Assembly: GCA_951804985.1 (NCBI GenBank) | Contig: OX638130.1 | Coordinates: 86,585,069-86,649,068 of the forward strand | Length of the DNA stretch: 64,000 bases | Origin: Dryomyza anilis | Taxonomy: Eukaryota; Arthropoda; Insecta; Diptera; Dryomyzidae | Direction: 5' to 3' | Shown: positions 1 through 11,934 of the stretch, piece by piece | Layout of the letters: each line of letters starts with the position of its first letter | How positions within the stretch are numbered: the stretch's first letter is position 1 | Translations under genes and position numbers: made by a program | The notes under the pieces: generated by a model | Told to the model about the DNA's origin: nothing | Databases searched by the model: none | The model's input: only the letters and a program-made list of their open reading frames with translations

Positions 1-130
1 TCCAGCTCTAAGCAGATCATAATTTTGAATCACGTTCTCGTAATGTTCTCGTAATATAAGTTAATATCGATGTCAATTTCGAATTTCATCTTGAATTTCA
101 AGTTTCGAACGAACGGTCCACCGTCTCTAC

Positions 131-133
<3 letters not shown>

Positions 134-207
<74 letters not shown>
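134..207. repeat. (TA)n microsatellite
   Basis: Uninterrupted alternating A/T for about 74 bp. The rest of 1-330 is AT-rich sequence with no gene that I can see. Confidence 0.95.
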
Positions 208-210
<3 letters not shown>

Positions 211-334
211 CTACCAGTTAGCTTCTTTATTTTCATTATTGGTTAAATTTAGTTTGTTTGTATTTTAATTTTTATGTTTTACATTATTCATTTTTAATAC
301 TTTTAAATAGTTTTTTTTTTTTTGTAAATTTATA

Positions 335-615
335 CGACCCCAGACTAAATTTTTGGCAGGGTCGAGAAACATTTTGTCGATATATTTGAAACCGACAAAG
401 GCGGAGTTTGTATCACAAGCTGTCTGTTTTCTGTCAGTTCTGAAATTATGCCGTCAATCTGCCATTAAAATTCCACAACATTTTACAACCTGCTATACCC
501 TTCCCAAAATTTTATTTGTGCGTTTGTCGGAAGGTTGCCCGAAATATTCCTGCCAGACATTTTGTCTCGGGGATGTACGAAACGAATTCTTCAAAAAGCA
601 TCAGGAATTAGAGTG
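335..615 (+). repeat. Dispersed repeat family A, copy 1
   Basis: A segment around 'GACAAAGGCGGAGTTTGTATCA' sense, followed by a run that includes 'CCCTTCCCAAAAT', recurs at 16.40-16.65 kb in the same orientation and at 16.80-17.04 kb inverted. The 87-codon open frame here is broken in the other copies, so I treat it as repeat DNA and not a gene. The class of element is unknown to me. Confidence 0.6.
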
Positions 616-784
616 ACAGAATTTTCTGACTTTTGTGGGTTCTGGTTGCACACATTTTTAATAACGTTTCCTATAATCGAAAACGTTCCGATTCCGGTTT
701 TTTAAGGTCCTTGATTCAAAGTATTAAAAATAAAAGTAAATAACAAGAATAGCTGCGAAGAGAGTTCAAAATAAACAACATATA

Positions 785-1245
785 AACGCTCATTATTTGG
801 TATTAAATCATATGAATCGCTATAGTAGAAAACGAGGAATCACATCTTTTACTTGAAATTGCTGTAAATGCTTTGCTCTTTTACCTCCAATTCAAATGGC
901 TGTAAATCCTTCCTAGAGAGGTCAAACTTTACAATTTTCATCGTTTATGAAATCTCATTATTTGATATAAAAATCATTTGAATCGCTGTAGTAGGAAACG
1001 AGAAATCACATCTTTTACTTGAAATTGCAATAAATGCTTTGCTCTTATAACTCAAATTCAAATGGCTGTAAATCCTAAACGGATCTTCGTGGAAGTGCTA
1101 AAATTTGCACTTTTCATCGTTAATGAAATCTTATTATTTGATATAAAAATCATATGAATCACTGTAGTATGTAGCGAAAAATCTCATCTCTAACATGAAA
1201 TGGATGTAAATGCTTTGCTCTTTTACAATGACTGAAATCGGAATC
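785..1245. repeat. Tandem repeat of ~175 bp, block 1
   Basis: About 2.5 degenerate copies. Anchor words 'TGAATCGCT', 'GAAATCACATCTTTTACTTG' and 'AATGGCTGTAAATCC' recur at a spacing of about 170-178 bp. A second block of the same unit lies at 2.87-3.74 kb. Confidence 0.85.
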
Positions 1246-1259
1246 TAATGGAAATGGAA

Positions 1260-1930
1260 CGAAATCGAAATTGTTTTACTCTCATGTTGTACTTAATTTT
1301 TTCAAATTTTTATATTATTTATTTTTATATTATTTTCAATTATTTATTTTTAAATATTTTATACATTTAATTAAATAATATTTTTTAATTTATTGGTATC
1401 CATTTAAAATGTTTACATTTTTGACTTAAGTGTTTTTCATTTTTGCATTTGATTTTCTTATACAAATTTTACTATTAATGTTTAATGTTATTTTTTCATA
1501 GAATTTTTACACTTTTAATTATAATTTTTTTGTTTTCATTTATATTCATTTATCTTTTTATTTTTTATTTTTTTGTCTCTAATTTTATAATTTTTACAAA
1601 CATTTTTTTAATTTGTTTATTTTACTTATATTTTAATTTTTTTTTTCATATTTTTGTATTCTTTTTATTTTTACTAATTTTTATTATTTCTATTTTTAAT
1701 TTAAATTTGTTTCTTTCTACGCTTTTTCTTATTATTATTTTTATTTTTCTTATTATTATTTTTATTTTTTTTTTATTTTTAATTTATTTGATAAATTTTA
1801 GTATTTCTATTTAAAAACCATTCAACCACCCTTCCATAAATAAACGAGTTACTTGATTAGTTTTTTTTTTTTTTTTTTATTTAATTTTTTTTTTATTTAA
1901 TTTTTATTTTATAATTAATTTATTATTTAA
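1260..1930. other. AT-rich low-complexity stretch
   Basis: Runs of T and TTTA/TTAT with no other structure. The open frame at 1485-1814 is a by-product of poly-T composition (Phe/Ile/Leu only). Confidence 0.8.
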
Positions 1931-2029
1931 ATCACTTGAAAGCAATTTCACGACAAACAAAGAAATAAAAACAAAATAAAAACAATTTCTGTGATAGCAA
2001 CCGAGTTGTTTCTTCGAGTTGTTCGCTCG

Positions 2030-2090
2030 CTCGCTCGTTCAGTCAGTAAGTCATTCGGTCTGAGACAATTATCAAAAGTCAGTCGTCGTA
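2030..2090 (+). promoter_or_regulatory. Candidate core promoter (initiator-like)
   Basis: Two TCAGTC words (2039-2044 and about 2079-2084) match the fly initiator consensus TCAKTY. They sit where AT-rich DNA changes to 5'-UTR-like sequence with CTCGCTCG repeats. No TATA box and no good downstream DPE were found, so the exact start is unsettled. Confidence 0.25.
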
Positions 2091-2784
2091 TCAGCAGAAT
2101 TTAGAAAAATCATTCGTTTAACTCTCGCATATGACGAATGATTTTGTTTATTTTTTCTATTTTTGCCAGCTTTTAATTTATTATTTTTTTCTTCAATAAA
2201 TTTTTGTTTGTTTTTTAATTTGTTTGTTATTTAATTTTTAGTAACCGAACCGGTTTCGTATTTTATATTTTTATTTTTTATTATGTTGTTGTCTGGTCTG
2301 CTGTCAAGCGGTTTTTAGTATTTCGTTGTATTTTTCGGCTCATTCATCACGTTTTCTTTGATAATCGCTGAAGTGCTGTGCTTTGCTGCTGCTGCTTCGA
2401 ACACGGTAGAATATTTATAATTTAATAATTTAAATATTTTATGGGTCTCTCGGCTCTTGTATACATTGTGTGTTCATTGATTTAAAGCAAATCGTTATTG
2501 AGTGCCAAATGTTTCGGTAGTTACGCAGAACTTATTTATTTATTTCATATAAGCGAATTCGAATAATTATAAAACAAACAATTTTTAAAATAGTATTAAG
2601 TGTGATTGTGTTAAAAATAAATTAAAACAAAAAAGTTAAAATAATTAAAAATAGAAAAAAAACAAAAACTTTTTTTTATCGGACCTGAAGATTCTGGTGT
2701 TTTACATATACAAAAGTGATCGCATCACAGAGTTTCGACAACCGATTACGTCCATTTTTAATACCAAATAGCATAGATATACAG
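2041..2784 (+). other. Probable non-coding 5' exon (possibly of Atx-1)
   Basis: The stretch has the mixed composition typical of fly 5' untranslated leaders (CTGCTGCTG, GTGTGATTGTGTTAAAAATA) and ends at a plausible donor, ACAG|GTAATT, at 2784/2785. No long ORF is present. The nearest acceptor feeding a coding region on this strand is at 17108/17109, just before the Atx-1 start codon, so a 14.3 kb first intron is possible. The assignment to Atx-1 is an inference from position and strand only; it could be the leader of another transcript. Confidence 0.35.
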
Positions 2785-2872
2785 GTAATTTAAATTCTAC
2801 GTTTCACTAGTGTAGCTCCTTTCATTGTCCTGCAATTGTGATTTAACCGACGGACAGACAGACGTACCAACG

Positions 2873-3740
2873 TAGGGAGATGCTGCGAAAAGAGATCAAA
2901 ATTAGCTACATATGGTATAAAATCATATGAATCGCTATAACAAAAAACGCGAAATCACATCTTTTACTGGAAATGTCTGCAAATGCTTTGCTCTTTTACC
3001 CTAAATTCAAATGGCTGTAAATCCTAAACGGAGCTTCATGGAAAGCTCAAACTTTTCATTTTTCATTGTTTATAAAATCTCATTATTTGATATAAAAACC
3101 ATATGAATCGCTATAACAGAAAATGAGAAATCACAACTTTTACTTGAAATGGCTGTAAATACTTTTCTCTTTTCCCTTAAATTCATATGGCTGTAAATCC
3201 TAAACGGAGCTTCGTTGATGTGTCAAACTTTGCACTTTTCATCGTTTATGAAATCTCATTACTTGATATAAAAATCATATGAATCGCTATAACAGAAAAC
3301 TAGAAATTACCTCTTTTACTAAGAATGGCTGCAAATGCTTTGCTCTTTTACGCTAAATCTAAATAGCTGTAAACTCTAAACGGTGCTTCGTAGATGGGTC
3401 AAACTTCACACTTTTTATCGTTTTAAAAATCTCATTATTTGATATAAAAATCATATGATTGCTATAGTATCACAACTTCAACTTGAAATGGCTGTAAATA
3501 CTTTGCTCTTTTACCTTAAATTCAAATCTTTATAAATCCTAAACGGAACTTCGTAGATGGGTCAAACTTTACACTTTTCATCGTATATAAAATGCCATTA
3601 TTTGGTAAAAAAAATCATTAAAATCGCTATAGTAGAAATCGAGAAATCACATATTTAACATCAAATGTTTGTAAAATCTAAACGGAGTATCGTAGGGGGT
3701 TCAAATTTTATATTTTTGATTTAAAATTATTACTTCTTTA
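2873..3740. repeat. Tandem repeat of ~175 bp, block 2
   Basis: About five degenerate copies of the block-1 unit. 'ATCGCTATA' occurs near 2929, 3107, 3282, 3455 and 3620. Each unit has the 'AAACGGAGCTTCGT' and 'CACTTTTCATCGTTTATGAA' segments. The candidate leader exon lies between the two blocks. Confidence 0.88.
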
Positions 3741-4060
3741 TATTTCTAATTTAAAACTTTATAATTTATCTAAAGTTATTTATTTATTTATTTAAGTTGC
3801 TGCCTCTCATAAATCTTATTTAAACTGATTTTTCCACTGGGCAACTTTATCGCATTCCTATTAATAAACCATAGTATTTGGCTATCGCACAAAATATTAT
3901 AAAATGTTTATCATGCGACTTCATTCAGTTTTCTTCAAAGATAATAAATTAATACAAAATTGTCTTTGTTTTTTCTTTATTTTTATTTTATTTATTTTTT
4001 TGTTCGTAGTATATATCAATTGTAATAAATTAATACAAAGCGTGCCGGTGTTGCGCTCTA
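3741..4060. other. AT-rich DNA, nothing recognised
   Basis: Short imperfect direct repeats of 'AATAAATTAATACAAA' (about 3945 and 4024). No gene seen. Confidence 0.6.
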
Positions 4061-4081
4061 ATTTGCTTTCTTTCTGGCATG

Positions 4082-4455
4082 CGCTCTCCCTCTCTCCCTC
4101 TCTTCGTCTCTTCACTCAAAGCGCACCACACTCTCTTTTAGTGCTTATCATTTCTCTCACATTTTATTAGCCACACATTCCATCACACCTAAAGTAACAA
4201 CAAATATACGCCACAATAACATCAAACTTTAATGGGCTTTGAAAACTTTTGAAGAACAACAAACGACGACTTTTGCAGTCAAAGCAACAAACAAAGCGGT
4301 CAGAGAGAGAGAGAGAGTGAGTGCTAGAGAGGGGTGGACAAAGAGTGATGAACGAGGAGAGATAGAAGGAAATGAAGAGGAAAGATATAGCGTCGAGCAT
4401 TTTGTGTTTTCAAGTTTAGAGAGTGAGGAGGAGTGGAGAGAGAGAGAGAGAGCAA
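4082..4455. promoter_or_regulatory. CT/GA-rich tracts (possible GAGA-factor sites)
   Basis: Polypyrimidine CTCTCCCTCTCTCCCTCTC at about 4084-4103, then (GA)n runs at about 4301-4317 and 4436-4452. In flies such clusters bind GAGA factor (Trl) and open chromatin at promoters. Here this is inferred from composition alone; plain microsatellites would look the same. Confidence 0.3.
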
Positions 4456-4920
4456 GATGGGAGTACGCGACATTGAGTCGGCATTCGGCAACAAAAAGCT
4501 TGTTGGCCTTGGCAATGACACCTCCATGGTGAAAGCTGCATTGTTTTTGTTTGGTTATTTGGTCATTTACTCAGTGTGTGAGTAAATTGTGTTACTTGGT
4601 TAGAAGGGTTGGGTGGTAGGCTTGTTTTTTTTGGAGAGCATTTGTATGTGTGGTAGGAAGGAATTGATAAAGAATGTGTTGAGGAATTTCGAAAAGGATG
4701 ACACAACAAAAGTGATATTAGGAATGTTATAATGGAATGCGTAGCAAGATTGTTGAGGAAGGTGTATTGAAAATAATATAAGAAATTGTATTTCATATGC
4801 AAAAAGAAGTCACTTTTACATTTGTCTGCTTAGATACCTGAAAGTTGACTTTATTTCGAAATGCTTCTTAAATATTGAAAGCCATCAGTCAAAATAACTA
4901 ATAGGCCTAATCAAATAGCA
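4456..4920. other. Intergenic, nothing recognised
   Basis: Moderately AT-rich sequence without a repeat, promoter or ORF that I can support. Confidence 0.5.
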
Positions 4921-4929
4921 TTCAAAATT

Positions 4930-5180
4930 TCAAATTCTCCATTAAGCAATAAATAAATCTTGGAACCAGACTCGGTATCGATATTTTAGTTCCTGGGAGT
5001 GACCGCAAAGAAACGGAACCGTTTTGATTTTTGGAACCGGAATGGGAACTGTTATTAAAATATGTGTGGAACCGGAAACGGAACCTATATAATTTTTTGG
5101 TTAGAACCGGAATTGGAACCGCTATAATAAAAATCTTGGAACGAGAATAGAAACCGGACCGATATTCCAAAGGGTTTTAG
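4930..5180 (-). repeat. Dispersed 'GGAACCGGAA' repeat, copy 1
   Basis: Interspersed short words GGAACCGGAA, GGAACCG and TCTTGGAAC over about 250 bp. The same words appear as the reverse complement at 32.56-32.79 and 33.39-33.45 kb, which marks a dispersed family. Confidence 0.65.
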
Positions 5181-5257
5181 TCCCTGATTTTTTATGGATA
5201 ATTTTTATTGTCCATATTTTGTGTAGTCTAATGTACTGAACTTTAGATGTATATTCA

Positions 5258-5830
5258 ACACAGAAAAAAAAAATCTTCAATATGTTGGTAAAAAAAGTGT
5301 TGTTGTAAATATTTGATTTAAAAAATAACAGATAAAATTTATAAAAGAAAAATAATTATCCGAAAAAAAAAAATTTTTGAAAAAATAAATTTCCAAAAAA
5401 AAAAAAATCGAAAAATAAATAATAAAAAACATTTTTTCAAACAAACAAATTTTCGAAAAATTCGAAATATAATATAGCATTATATAAGAAATAACATACA
5501 AGAACTACCTGAGAAGTACGGATAAAAATGAACGAAAAATAAATATTTTGATTGAAATTTGGTTTGATGAACAGCATTCTTCAATATGAAATAAAATATG
5601 TTGTATTTTATGTTCTTATTCATAAATATGATGAAACGTATTCTTCACATTTAGTTCATCATATTGAAGAACACTTTTTCGACAGTTACCAAGCGTTCAT
5701 CATATTTATGATCGCATTCATAACATTGATGTCGTTAGTCATTCATATTATGAATAGCTCTTCAATACAATGAATCATGGGTTGAATAACGGAATTTATC
5801 AATATGATGTACACTTTTTTTTCTGTGAAG
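5258..5830. repeat. MITE-like AT-rich element with CACAGAAAAAAAA / TTTTTTCTGTG ends
   Basis: Starts with ACACAGAAAAAAAAAA (about 5259) and ends with TTTTTTTTCTGTG (about 5815-5827), which are inverted. The body has repeated 'TTCTTCAATATGA' and 'TTCATCATATT' words. It resembles the element at 57.68-58.12 kb. Small open frames here (5552-6000) look incidental. Confidence 0.5.
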
Positions 5831-6110
5831 AGATAAACATATTTAATAGAATTTTTCTCATCAAATTTGCAAAAAATACAAGACTTTTGCAGGTAGAACA
5901 AAATTTATCCGTCAAGAACAATATCGACCTGCAAGAACAAGAATTCTATAGCTGTACGTTCATGTCAATTGACGACGTAATATCTGAAGCTTTACTGTGA
6001 TGAATACACGGAGGGAAATAACTTTTAAAATCCAGAAGGAATCAGCGATATACGGTGTGATATACAGCTAACGGAAACATTATGGACAAACATTATGCAT
6101 TTATCAAAAA
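5831..6110. other. Intergenic, nothing recognised
   Basis: No supported feature. A few codons stay open from the preceding repeat up to 6000. Confidence 0.5.
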
Positions 6111-6320
6111 AGCAATTAAGAGCAAATTATTCTTGACAATGCAGAGGTTTCCAAGGTATCCTTAGGTTTCCAAAATTTGGTTGCTGTTTTCTTGTCATAA
6201 TTTGAGGAGCACACTTTTTTTGCGATCTTGCTTTATCTGTAATATTCGCTAGTATGCTTTTGCGTTGTCCGTCTGTCATCGCCATCTGTTTGTTAGTGTG
6301 TCTGTCATTATGTTGAAAGT

Positions 6321-6744
6321 AACTAAGTGCAATTATGCTTGATATGCAGAGGTTTATTTCGAAGCTAACCTTATATATGAAACAACAAGAGATACATGAA
6401 CACATGTTCTTTTTGCAAATAATAAAGCAACAATTTTGCGTGATCTTTTTGGTTTTTAATAGTCAATAAATTAACTTCTCGAAATCAAGAAGAATAAATC
6501 TTGTTTACTTTTTTGTTTCTGGATTTTAAGAAACATATGCACTTAGGTATCACTAAGAGCAATTATGCTTGATATGCAGAGGTTAATGTCGAAGCTAACC
6601 TAATATATAAAATAACAAGAGATGCATGAACTCGTGTTTTATTTGCAAAGAATACAGCAACAATTTTGCATGTTCTTTTTGGTTTTAAAATAGTCCATAA
6701 ATAAATAAACTTCTCAAAATCAAGAATAATAAATCTTTTTTACT
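6321..6744. repeat. Direct duplication of ~190 bp (period ~228)
   Basis: Copy 1 at about 6321-6509 and copy 2 at about 6549-6744 share 'GCAATTATGCTTGATATGCAG' and 'AGCAACAATTTTGC' and end with 'ATAATAAATCTT'. A weaker third trace lies near 6115-6150. Confidence 0.85.
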
Positions 6745-6749
6745 TTTTT

Positions 6750-7390
6750 AATAACTAAGTGGTTTGATTTCTTAATATTCAGATGATAAATTCTAGCATT
6801 TTATAGATAAGTATTAGTGAAATTCTGATTTTTTTTCCTTGGAGCCAAATTCCTCTCCAGTTTTTGAAGTTTATTTCCCATGTAAATGGTCATTTCTTGT
6901 AAAACCATCTCAAATATGACGGGTGCGATAACAACAGTGAGATTAAAGTTACTTCTGTATATAGAAAAATAACTAGACTAGTCTAAAAATGTAGTAAAAG
7001 TTAATAAAAACTTGCACAGCGGAGGGTTGCATAGGAAGCTATTTACAAAATTTATAAGGAAGTTATTAAGAAGTTATATAGATTATATACCTATAATAAA
7101 GGTATCAGAAATACATAAAAACAGCTATTTAAGAAGGTCAACCAAATATATGCAATAAGTATTACATCTGGATAGTCATATATTTAGAAAAACTCTCTAA
7201 AATACTTTAAAATACCATGTTGTAATTTTCAAAAATGCACAGTTTTACCTGGTTCGTTCATGCCCAAACAACAACGACGTCGTCTATATGTCTACTGCTA
7301 TTACTTGGAAGCGTTCAGAACATTTGCGCGAACCTTTTATAAATGTATTTCTGTTTTTTCTTTTTGGTTATTTTTATTGTCACCAACCAA
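6750..7390. other. Intergenic, nothing recognised
   Basis: AT-rich, no repeat unit or ORF of note. Confidence 0.5.
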
Positions 7391-7720
7391 AGCAGTAACT
7401 AGTTGATCCTTTAATCCTTTCGCGCACTGCGTCTGCGCTGCTCGACGATCATAAAAGTCGAGATCGGCCGGCCGATTACCTGCTGTGTTTTAACGGGCAC
7501 AGCATACAACGAAAGTACGGATTGTAACTACGTTTTGAGTGCTAAATGATGATCACGCCCGCCACTTCAAGTGTGAAGCGCCGCCGGCGTCATCGTCTGC
7601 GAATGAAATGAATTTGCGAATTCCCCGCGTTTGTGGGGAAACACAGAGTTGATGAATTACCGGGGTTTTATCCAAATGGAAATGTGGTTGAGTTCAGTGA
7701 GCGAATGCTGTAATGCATCA
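7390..7720. promoter_or_regulatory. GC-richer island, candidate conserved non-coding element
   Basis: Base composition rises sharply compared with both flanks (GTCTGCGCTGCTCGACGATC, GGCCGGCCGATTACC, CGCCGCCGGCGTCATCG). It contains an ATG-initiated 21-codon frame at 7546-7611 with a run of four Arg. Possible enhancer, leader exon or small ORF of the Atx-1 region; no splice site or promoter decides between them. Confidence 0.3.
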
Positions 7721-7988
7721 TAAAGTTGTTGTTTGAAAAGTTGTTGTTTGAAAACATATTATGGTATTTTGACATTAGAACTTAAGCAAGATTAACATGG
7801 GGAAATCCATGAAATATTTCAACTCATAGAAAATACATGCGATACCATTTTAAAGTCGAATAAAGTAAAATGTTTCTAATTGTCATTATTTCTTCACGTT
7901 TAATGCCATTGCATGGTATGTGATGTTGTTTTCTAGGAAATGTTTCAACAATGGTATCTATAAAATATATAGTGCATCTAAATGAGCA
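7721..7988. other. Intergenic, nothing recognised
   Basis: No feature I can support. Confidence 0.5.
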
Positions 7989-7991
7989 CTT

Positions 7992-8295
7992 TTTATACCC
8001 TACACCTATGAGGCACAGGGTATATTAAGTTTGTGCAGATATTGTAACGCCCCTTAGGAAGCGTGGCCGGTATGTAGAAGTATATATATTCTTGATCAGC
8101 ATCACAACCCGAGTCTGTTTAGACATGTCCGTCTGTCTGCCTGTCCGAAAACATTGTAACTTGAAAAATACAGGTCCTAATACGATGAAATATGGTTTCA
8201 ATAAGTTTTAGCCAAAAAGAGGAACTGAGTTTGGAAATGAGCCAAATCGGCCAACGGACAACGCCCACCTCCCATACAAGTCACTACCCATTAAG
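7992..8295 (+). repeat. Dispersed element with ATACCCTACACC end, partial copy
   Basis: Begins TTTATACCCTACACCTATGAG, then TTGTAACGCCCCTTAGGAAG, a GTCCGTCTGTCTGCCTGTCC stretch and CGGACAACGCCCACCTCCCAT. The same series runs in reverse complement at 36.74-37.13 kb. Only this end is present here. Confidence 0.8.
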
Positions 8296-8298
8296 CAA

Positions 8299-8720
8299 TT
8301 TAGGAGCGCTCTGAAATTGGAGTCATAAAGGAGACCAATTTTTGAGTGTTTTATGAGCCCGCAGAAAAATGACTCTTAAAAATATCTCATTTAAGACTGT
8401 TTTCGGAGATCTCAAAAATATTACTCATAAATGATTCATATTTAGGAGTTATTGAGGAGCCCTCATAAATTAGACTCCTAAAAGCATCAAAAATAAAATG
8501 GTTTGTGAGCGCTCAGAAAATAGACTCATAAAAGTTCTATATTTTAGAATGTTTTTGAGGAACGCTTCAAAATTTGACTCATAAAAGAGTCTCATTCATG
8601 AGCGCTTTAGGAGCCCCCTTAAATCAAACTCATAAAATCATCAAATTTAAGAGTATTTTAGGAGCACTCAGAAAAGGGAAACATAAAAGTATATTATTTA
8701 TGTTGGCTTTAGGAGTCTAC
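8299..8720. repeat. Degenerate tandem repeat, ~70 bp unit
   Basis: Five to six units of the kind 'GACTCATAAAA...TTTAGGAGC(C/G)CTCAGAAAA'. Homologous words (GGGCTCATAAAATGG) continue in the next array. Confidence 0.7.
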
Positions 8721-9035
8721 TGTTTAAATTAAATTGATATACTTATATTCGTTTTGAATTTGAAATCAAATGAAAAATAATAAAATATTAGTGTAAATTC
8801 AACAGACAAACATGCATATTAAATGGGTTTTTTTAAATGAATGCATTTTCTCACGGATGTCTCGTCTAAGATAAACATAAACATGTACTATGTTGGATTC
8901 ATTTCAGACATATTCTATATTTCTGAAGAAAGAAAAATTCCAAAATTAAGTAATTGTGGTGTCTGAAAATTTACATATATTTTAAAATGATTAAAAATAC
9001 GCGGATTTTTGCGCAGTTTCTGTATCCTTTTTGGG

Positions 9036-9412
9036 GTCTTTTTAGAGCTCAAATATGAGTGTTTTAGAAGTAATAAAAGTGTCAGAAATATGAGGGTTTT
9101 TGGGCTCATAAAATGGTGTCCTCTACCCAGGGGTTGGGAGCCTTTTTGAGCTCTTTTTGGAGCTCAAATATGAGTGTTTTAGGAGTAATAAAAGTGTCTG
9201 AAATATGAAGATTTTTGGGCTCATAATATGGTGCCCCTCTATCCAGGGGTTGAGATACTTTATGGGCTCTTTTAAGTGCTCTAATATGAGTGTTTTAGGT
9301 GTAATAAAATAGTCAGAAATATGAGAGTTTTTGGGCTCATAAAATGGGGCCCTCTACCCAGGAGTCGGGAGCCTTTTTGGACTCTTTTAAGTGCTCATAT
9401 ATGAGGATAACA
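9036..9412. repeat. Tandem repeat, ~115 bp unit
   Basis: Three full copies and part of a fourth. 'AATATGAGTGTTTTAG' starts near 9052, 9166 and 9281, and 'CTCTACCCAGG' follows each. Identity between copies is high by eye. Confidence 0.9.
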
Positions 9413-9469
9413 CTCATAAATATGACACATTTAGAAGTCTTAAAGACTCAAAATGTTTGCTGGGATACA

Positions 9470-10078
9470 TTTTTGTTATGAATTGCATATCATAGATACT
9501 TACTAATTTGTTTCGAACTTTAATTATATTATAAACTATTTTTACTGCTTTTAGACAATTGTTATACCAGAAATTTCGAAAAATTACAAAACTCACTAAT
9601 TCCAATCGTTAACAGATACAACCTAAACTATTAATATTTACCTCAGGTACATTTCTTTTAGTCACCTGCTCACATAACTAATTTGTATCTACTAATTTGT
9701 ATCTTACTAATTTGTATCTACTAATTTGTATCTTACTAATTTGTATCTTAATTTTAAATATGATTTTCAAATTTATTTTTATTGTAACTACAAAATATTT
9801 TACTAAAACTATAATAAAGTATTGTTTTAGGCATTATTATATTCGAGATTTTTAAAAATACATAATTGACTGTATAAAAATAGATACTAATTTTATAGCA
9901 TAGATACAATTTTGATACGAATTTCATACAATAGATACATATTACAACTTTTATTATATTATAAACTATTTTCACTGCTTCTAGACAAATTTCAAAAAAT
10001 TACAAAACTCACAAATTCCAATAGTTGACAGATACACCTAGACCTCAGATACATTTCCTTTTAGTCACCTGCTCTCAT
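9470..10078. repeat. Direct repeat pair around an ACTAATTTGTATCT array
   Basis: About 170 bp at 9478-9672 ('TTATATTATAAACTATTTT', 'AAATTACAAAACTCAC', 'TTTTAGTCACCTGCTC') recurs at about 9910-10078. Between them, ACTAATTTGTATCT repeats about four times at 9680-9748. Confidence 0.85.
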
Positions 10079-10079
10079 T

Positions 10080-10540
10080 ACTCATAATTTTCACAAACAA
10101 AAATCACAACAATGACAATTTCATATTAAATAATTCGATTTTTTTTTTGTTGTATATATAACTTATCACTCTGACGTATGTCACTAATGCATTGTATCCA
10201 ACAGATACTTTTTGTGCAATTGATATCACTGTTTTGTGTATGTCTGCTGGCTCATTGTTCGTGCTCACAACTCATTGACTGATTGCGAACGTATTCAACG
10301 ATGAGTTACAATGATTCCCTACTCGTTGCCACATGTCTCTTTCATCCATCATTCACTCATTAGGCGCTGCCAAACAATCGTTGATCCATTCAATCAGAAA
10401 TCCGCACCGTTATTTTTAGTGTAACTTTTATTTTTTTTTTCTATTTTTCTTTTTTAATATTTTAACTCGTATTGTTTTTATATTGTTTTTGTATTATTTT
10501 TGTACACTACAAAATGCACTTTAGACTTTCAGACAGTGAG
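10080..10540. other. Intergenic, nothing recognised
   Basis: Contains a T-rich run at 10430-10500. The section at 10240-10400 is less AT-rich but has no ORF or splice signal that I can support. Confidence 0.45.
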
Positions 10541-10659
10541 TATAACCTATCACTACTAGGAATGCAAAGCAAGAAAATTTCGACATGACCTAAAACAAAG
10601 CTGATTTTTTTTTTGTCTATATAATTTTTTCTGTTTTTTTTTTCTTTCTTATAATTCCC

Positions 10660-11350
10660 ATTGTTAACCTTACAATGCCCAGTGTAGCCGTAGAACTTTG
10701 CCTTTGTATGGAGCTCATGTACTATAGCCATTTGTATCACTGTAAATGGCTGCTTGACAAAAGAATGATAACAATGAGCATAAAATGACATGAAAGGCGC
10801 AACGTTCACCGGCCCATTGTTCGAGCTCAAGTGCGTGTGCAACGACGACGAGTGCGAGTGCGAGTGCGAATAGAGACCGCATTCGGTGAGCACAGCAATG
10901 TCTTGAACCACGGGGTGTGGTATTCAAGGGGGAACAGTTAAGACATTGCCGCCTACGCTGCCACGCCTTGTTTGCGCTCTTCAAAACTGAATTAAATAGA
11001 AATAGAACGGCCATTTGCGAGCTCATCGTCGTTATGGCCATCCAAACAAATCCAAATTCAACTCAACCAACATTCAATCGATCTTCTCTATTATCAAATT
11101 TTAAAAATGCGGTCGTCTTCCTTTTCTGTTTTACGTTACGCACATAAAACTACGCGGCATTCCGTGCCCATATCTAGAGATCTCGACCATTGGAGAATTA
11201 TGGATCAATCGCTGACTTGATCATCATCGATACCGCCGCCACCGACAACAACATCACCACAGGCTCAATTGCGTATCATAAGAAGATGAACATCAATTAT
11301 ACGTTAAAGTAGAACCTGCACAGGAATTATGTCCCATGTCATATCGATCA
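10660..11350. promoter_or_regulatory. GC-richer island with CGAGTG hexamers, candidate regulatory DNA
   Basis: Includes a GACGAGTGCGAGTGCGAGTG stretch at about 10848-10868 and a composition well above its surroundings. Open frames on both strands across it start with GTG or TTG and have no family resemblance. I see no acceptor/donor pair making it a coding exon. Confidence 0.25.
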
Positions 11351-11930
11351 TTGGTTTTTATTATTCTTTGTTGTTTTTCAAGAATTTCTTTTATTTTATT
11401 GAATTGTTGTGGAAGATACAAACAAAACAACTAGAAAAAAACTAAATATATTCTATGTAATTCTGAAAATTCTATGGACTGATTCATAATTGAATACTTC
11501 ATTGGAAAGTGCTTGGGAAACATATTTGTGCTGTAGTATATGGTTTTTTTTATGGATGTTTCACATCACCAGCCGGTTGTGTTGGTATGTGGTAATACTG
11601 CTGGAATGGTTTTAATAGGTCGATAATTACATATAAGCATTACCATTATTACATCGTTCACTTACTCGTTTTCCAATTAAGTTTCATTCCACATATTGGC
11701 TCCTGTCAAACACTCTTGTTGGAGCAGTATTTATTATGGAACGTATAAGTATTATACGTTCAAAATATGTTCTTTTATTTATATTTTTATTGAATAGATG
11801 CGACTTTAAGCCTTCAGTTTGGAGATTCTCACATACAGCATAACGCAATAATCTCATAAAGTCTTGAACCAGACAGTGTTTTCATCCGGTTCACATCCTC
11901 CATATAAATTGACCCTATTAATAAAACTAA
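11351..11930. other. Intergenic, nothing recognised
   Basis: AT-rich, no supported feature. Confidence 0.5.
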
Positions 11931-11934
11931 TCTT

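Noticed and set aside
1485..1814. 109-codon open frame of Phe/Leu/Ile
   Set aside because: Poly-T low complexity; no domain or promoter, and any T-rich stretch gives this.
5552..6000. Two adjoining small plus-strand frames
   Set aside because: The first lies in a MITE-like repeat related to 57.7-58.1 kb; no splice or family support for either.
10507..10911. 134-codon minus-strand frame
   Set aside because: Begins with GTG, His/Ser repeats come from a GAGTGC hexamer, and there is no family resemblance.
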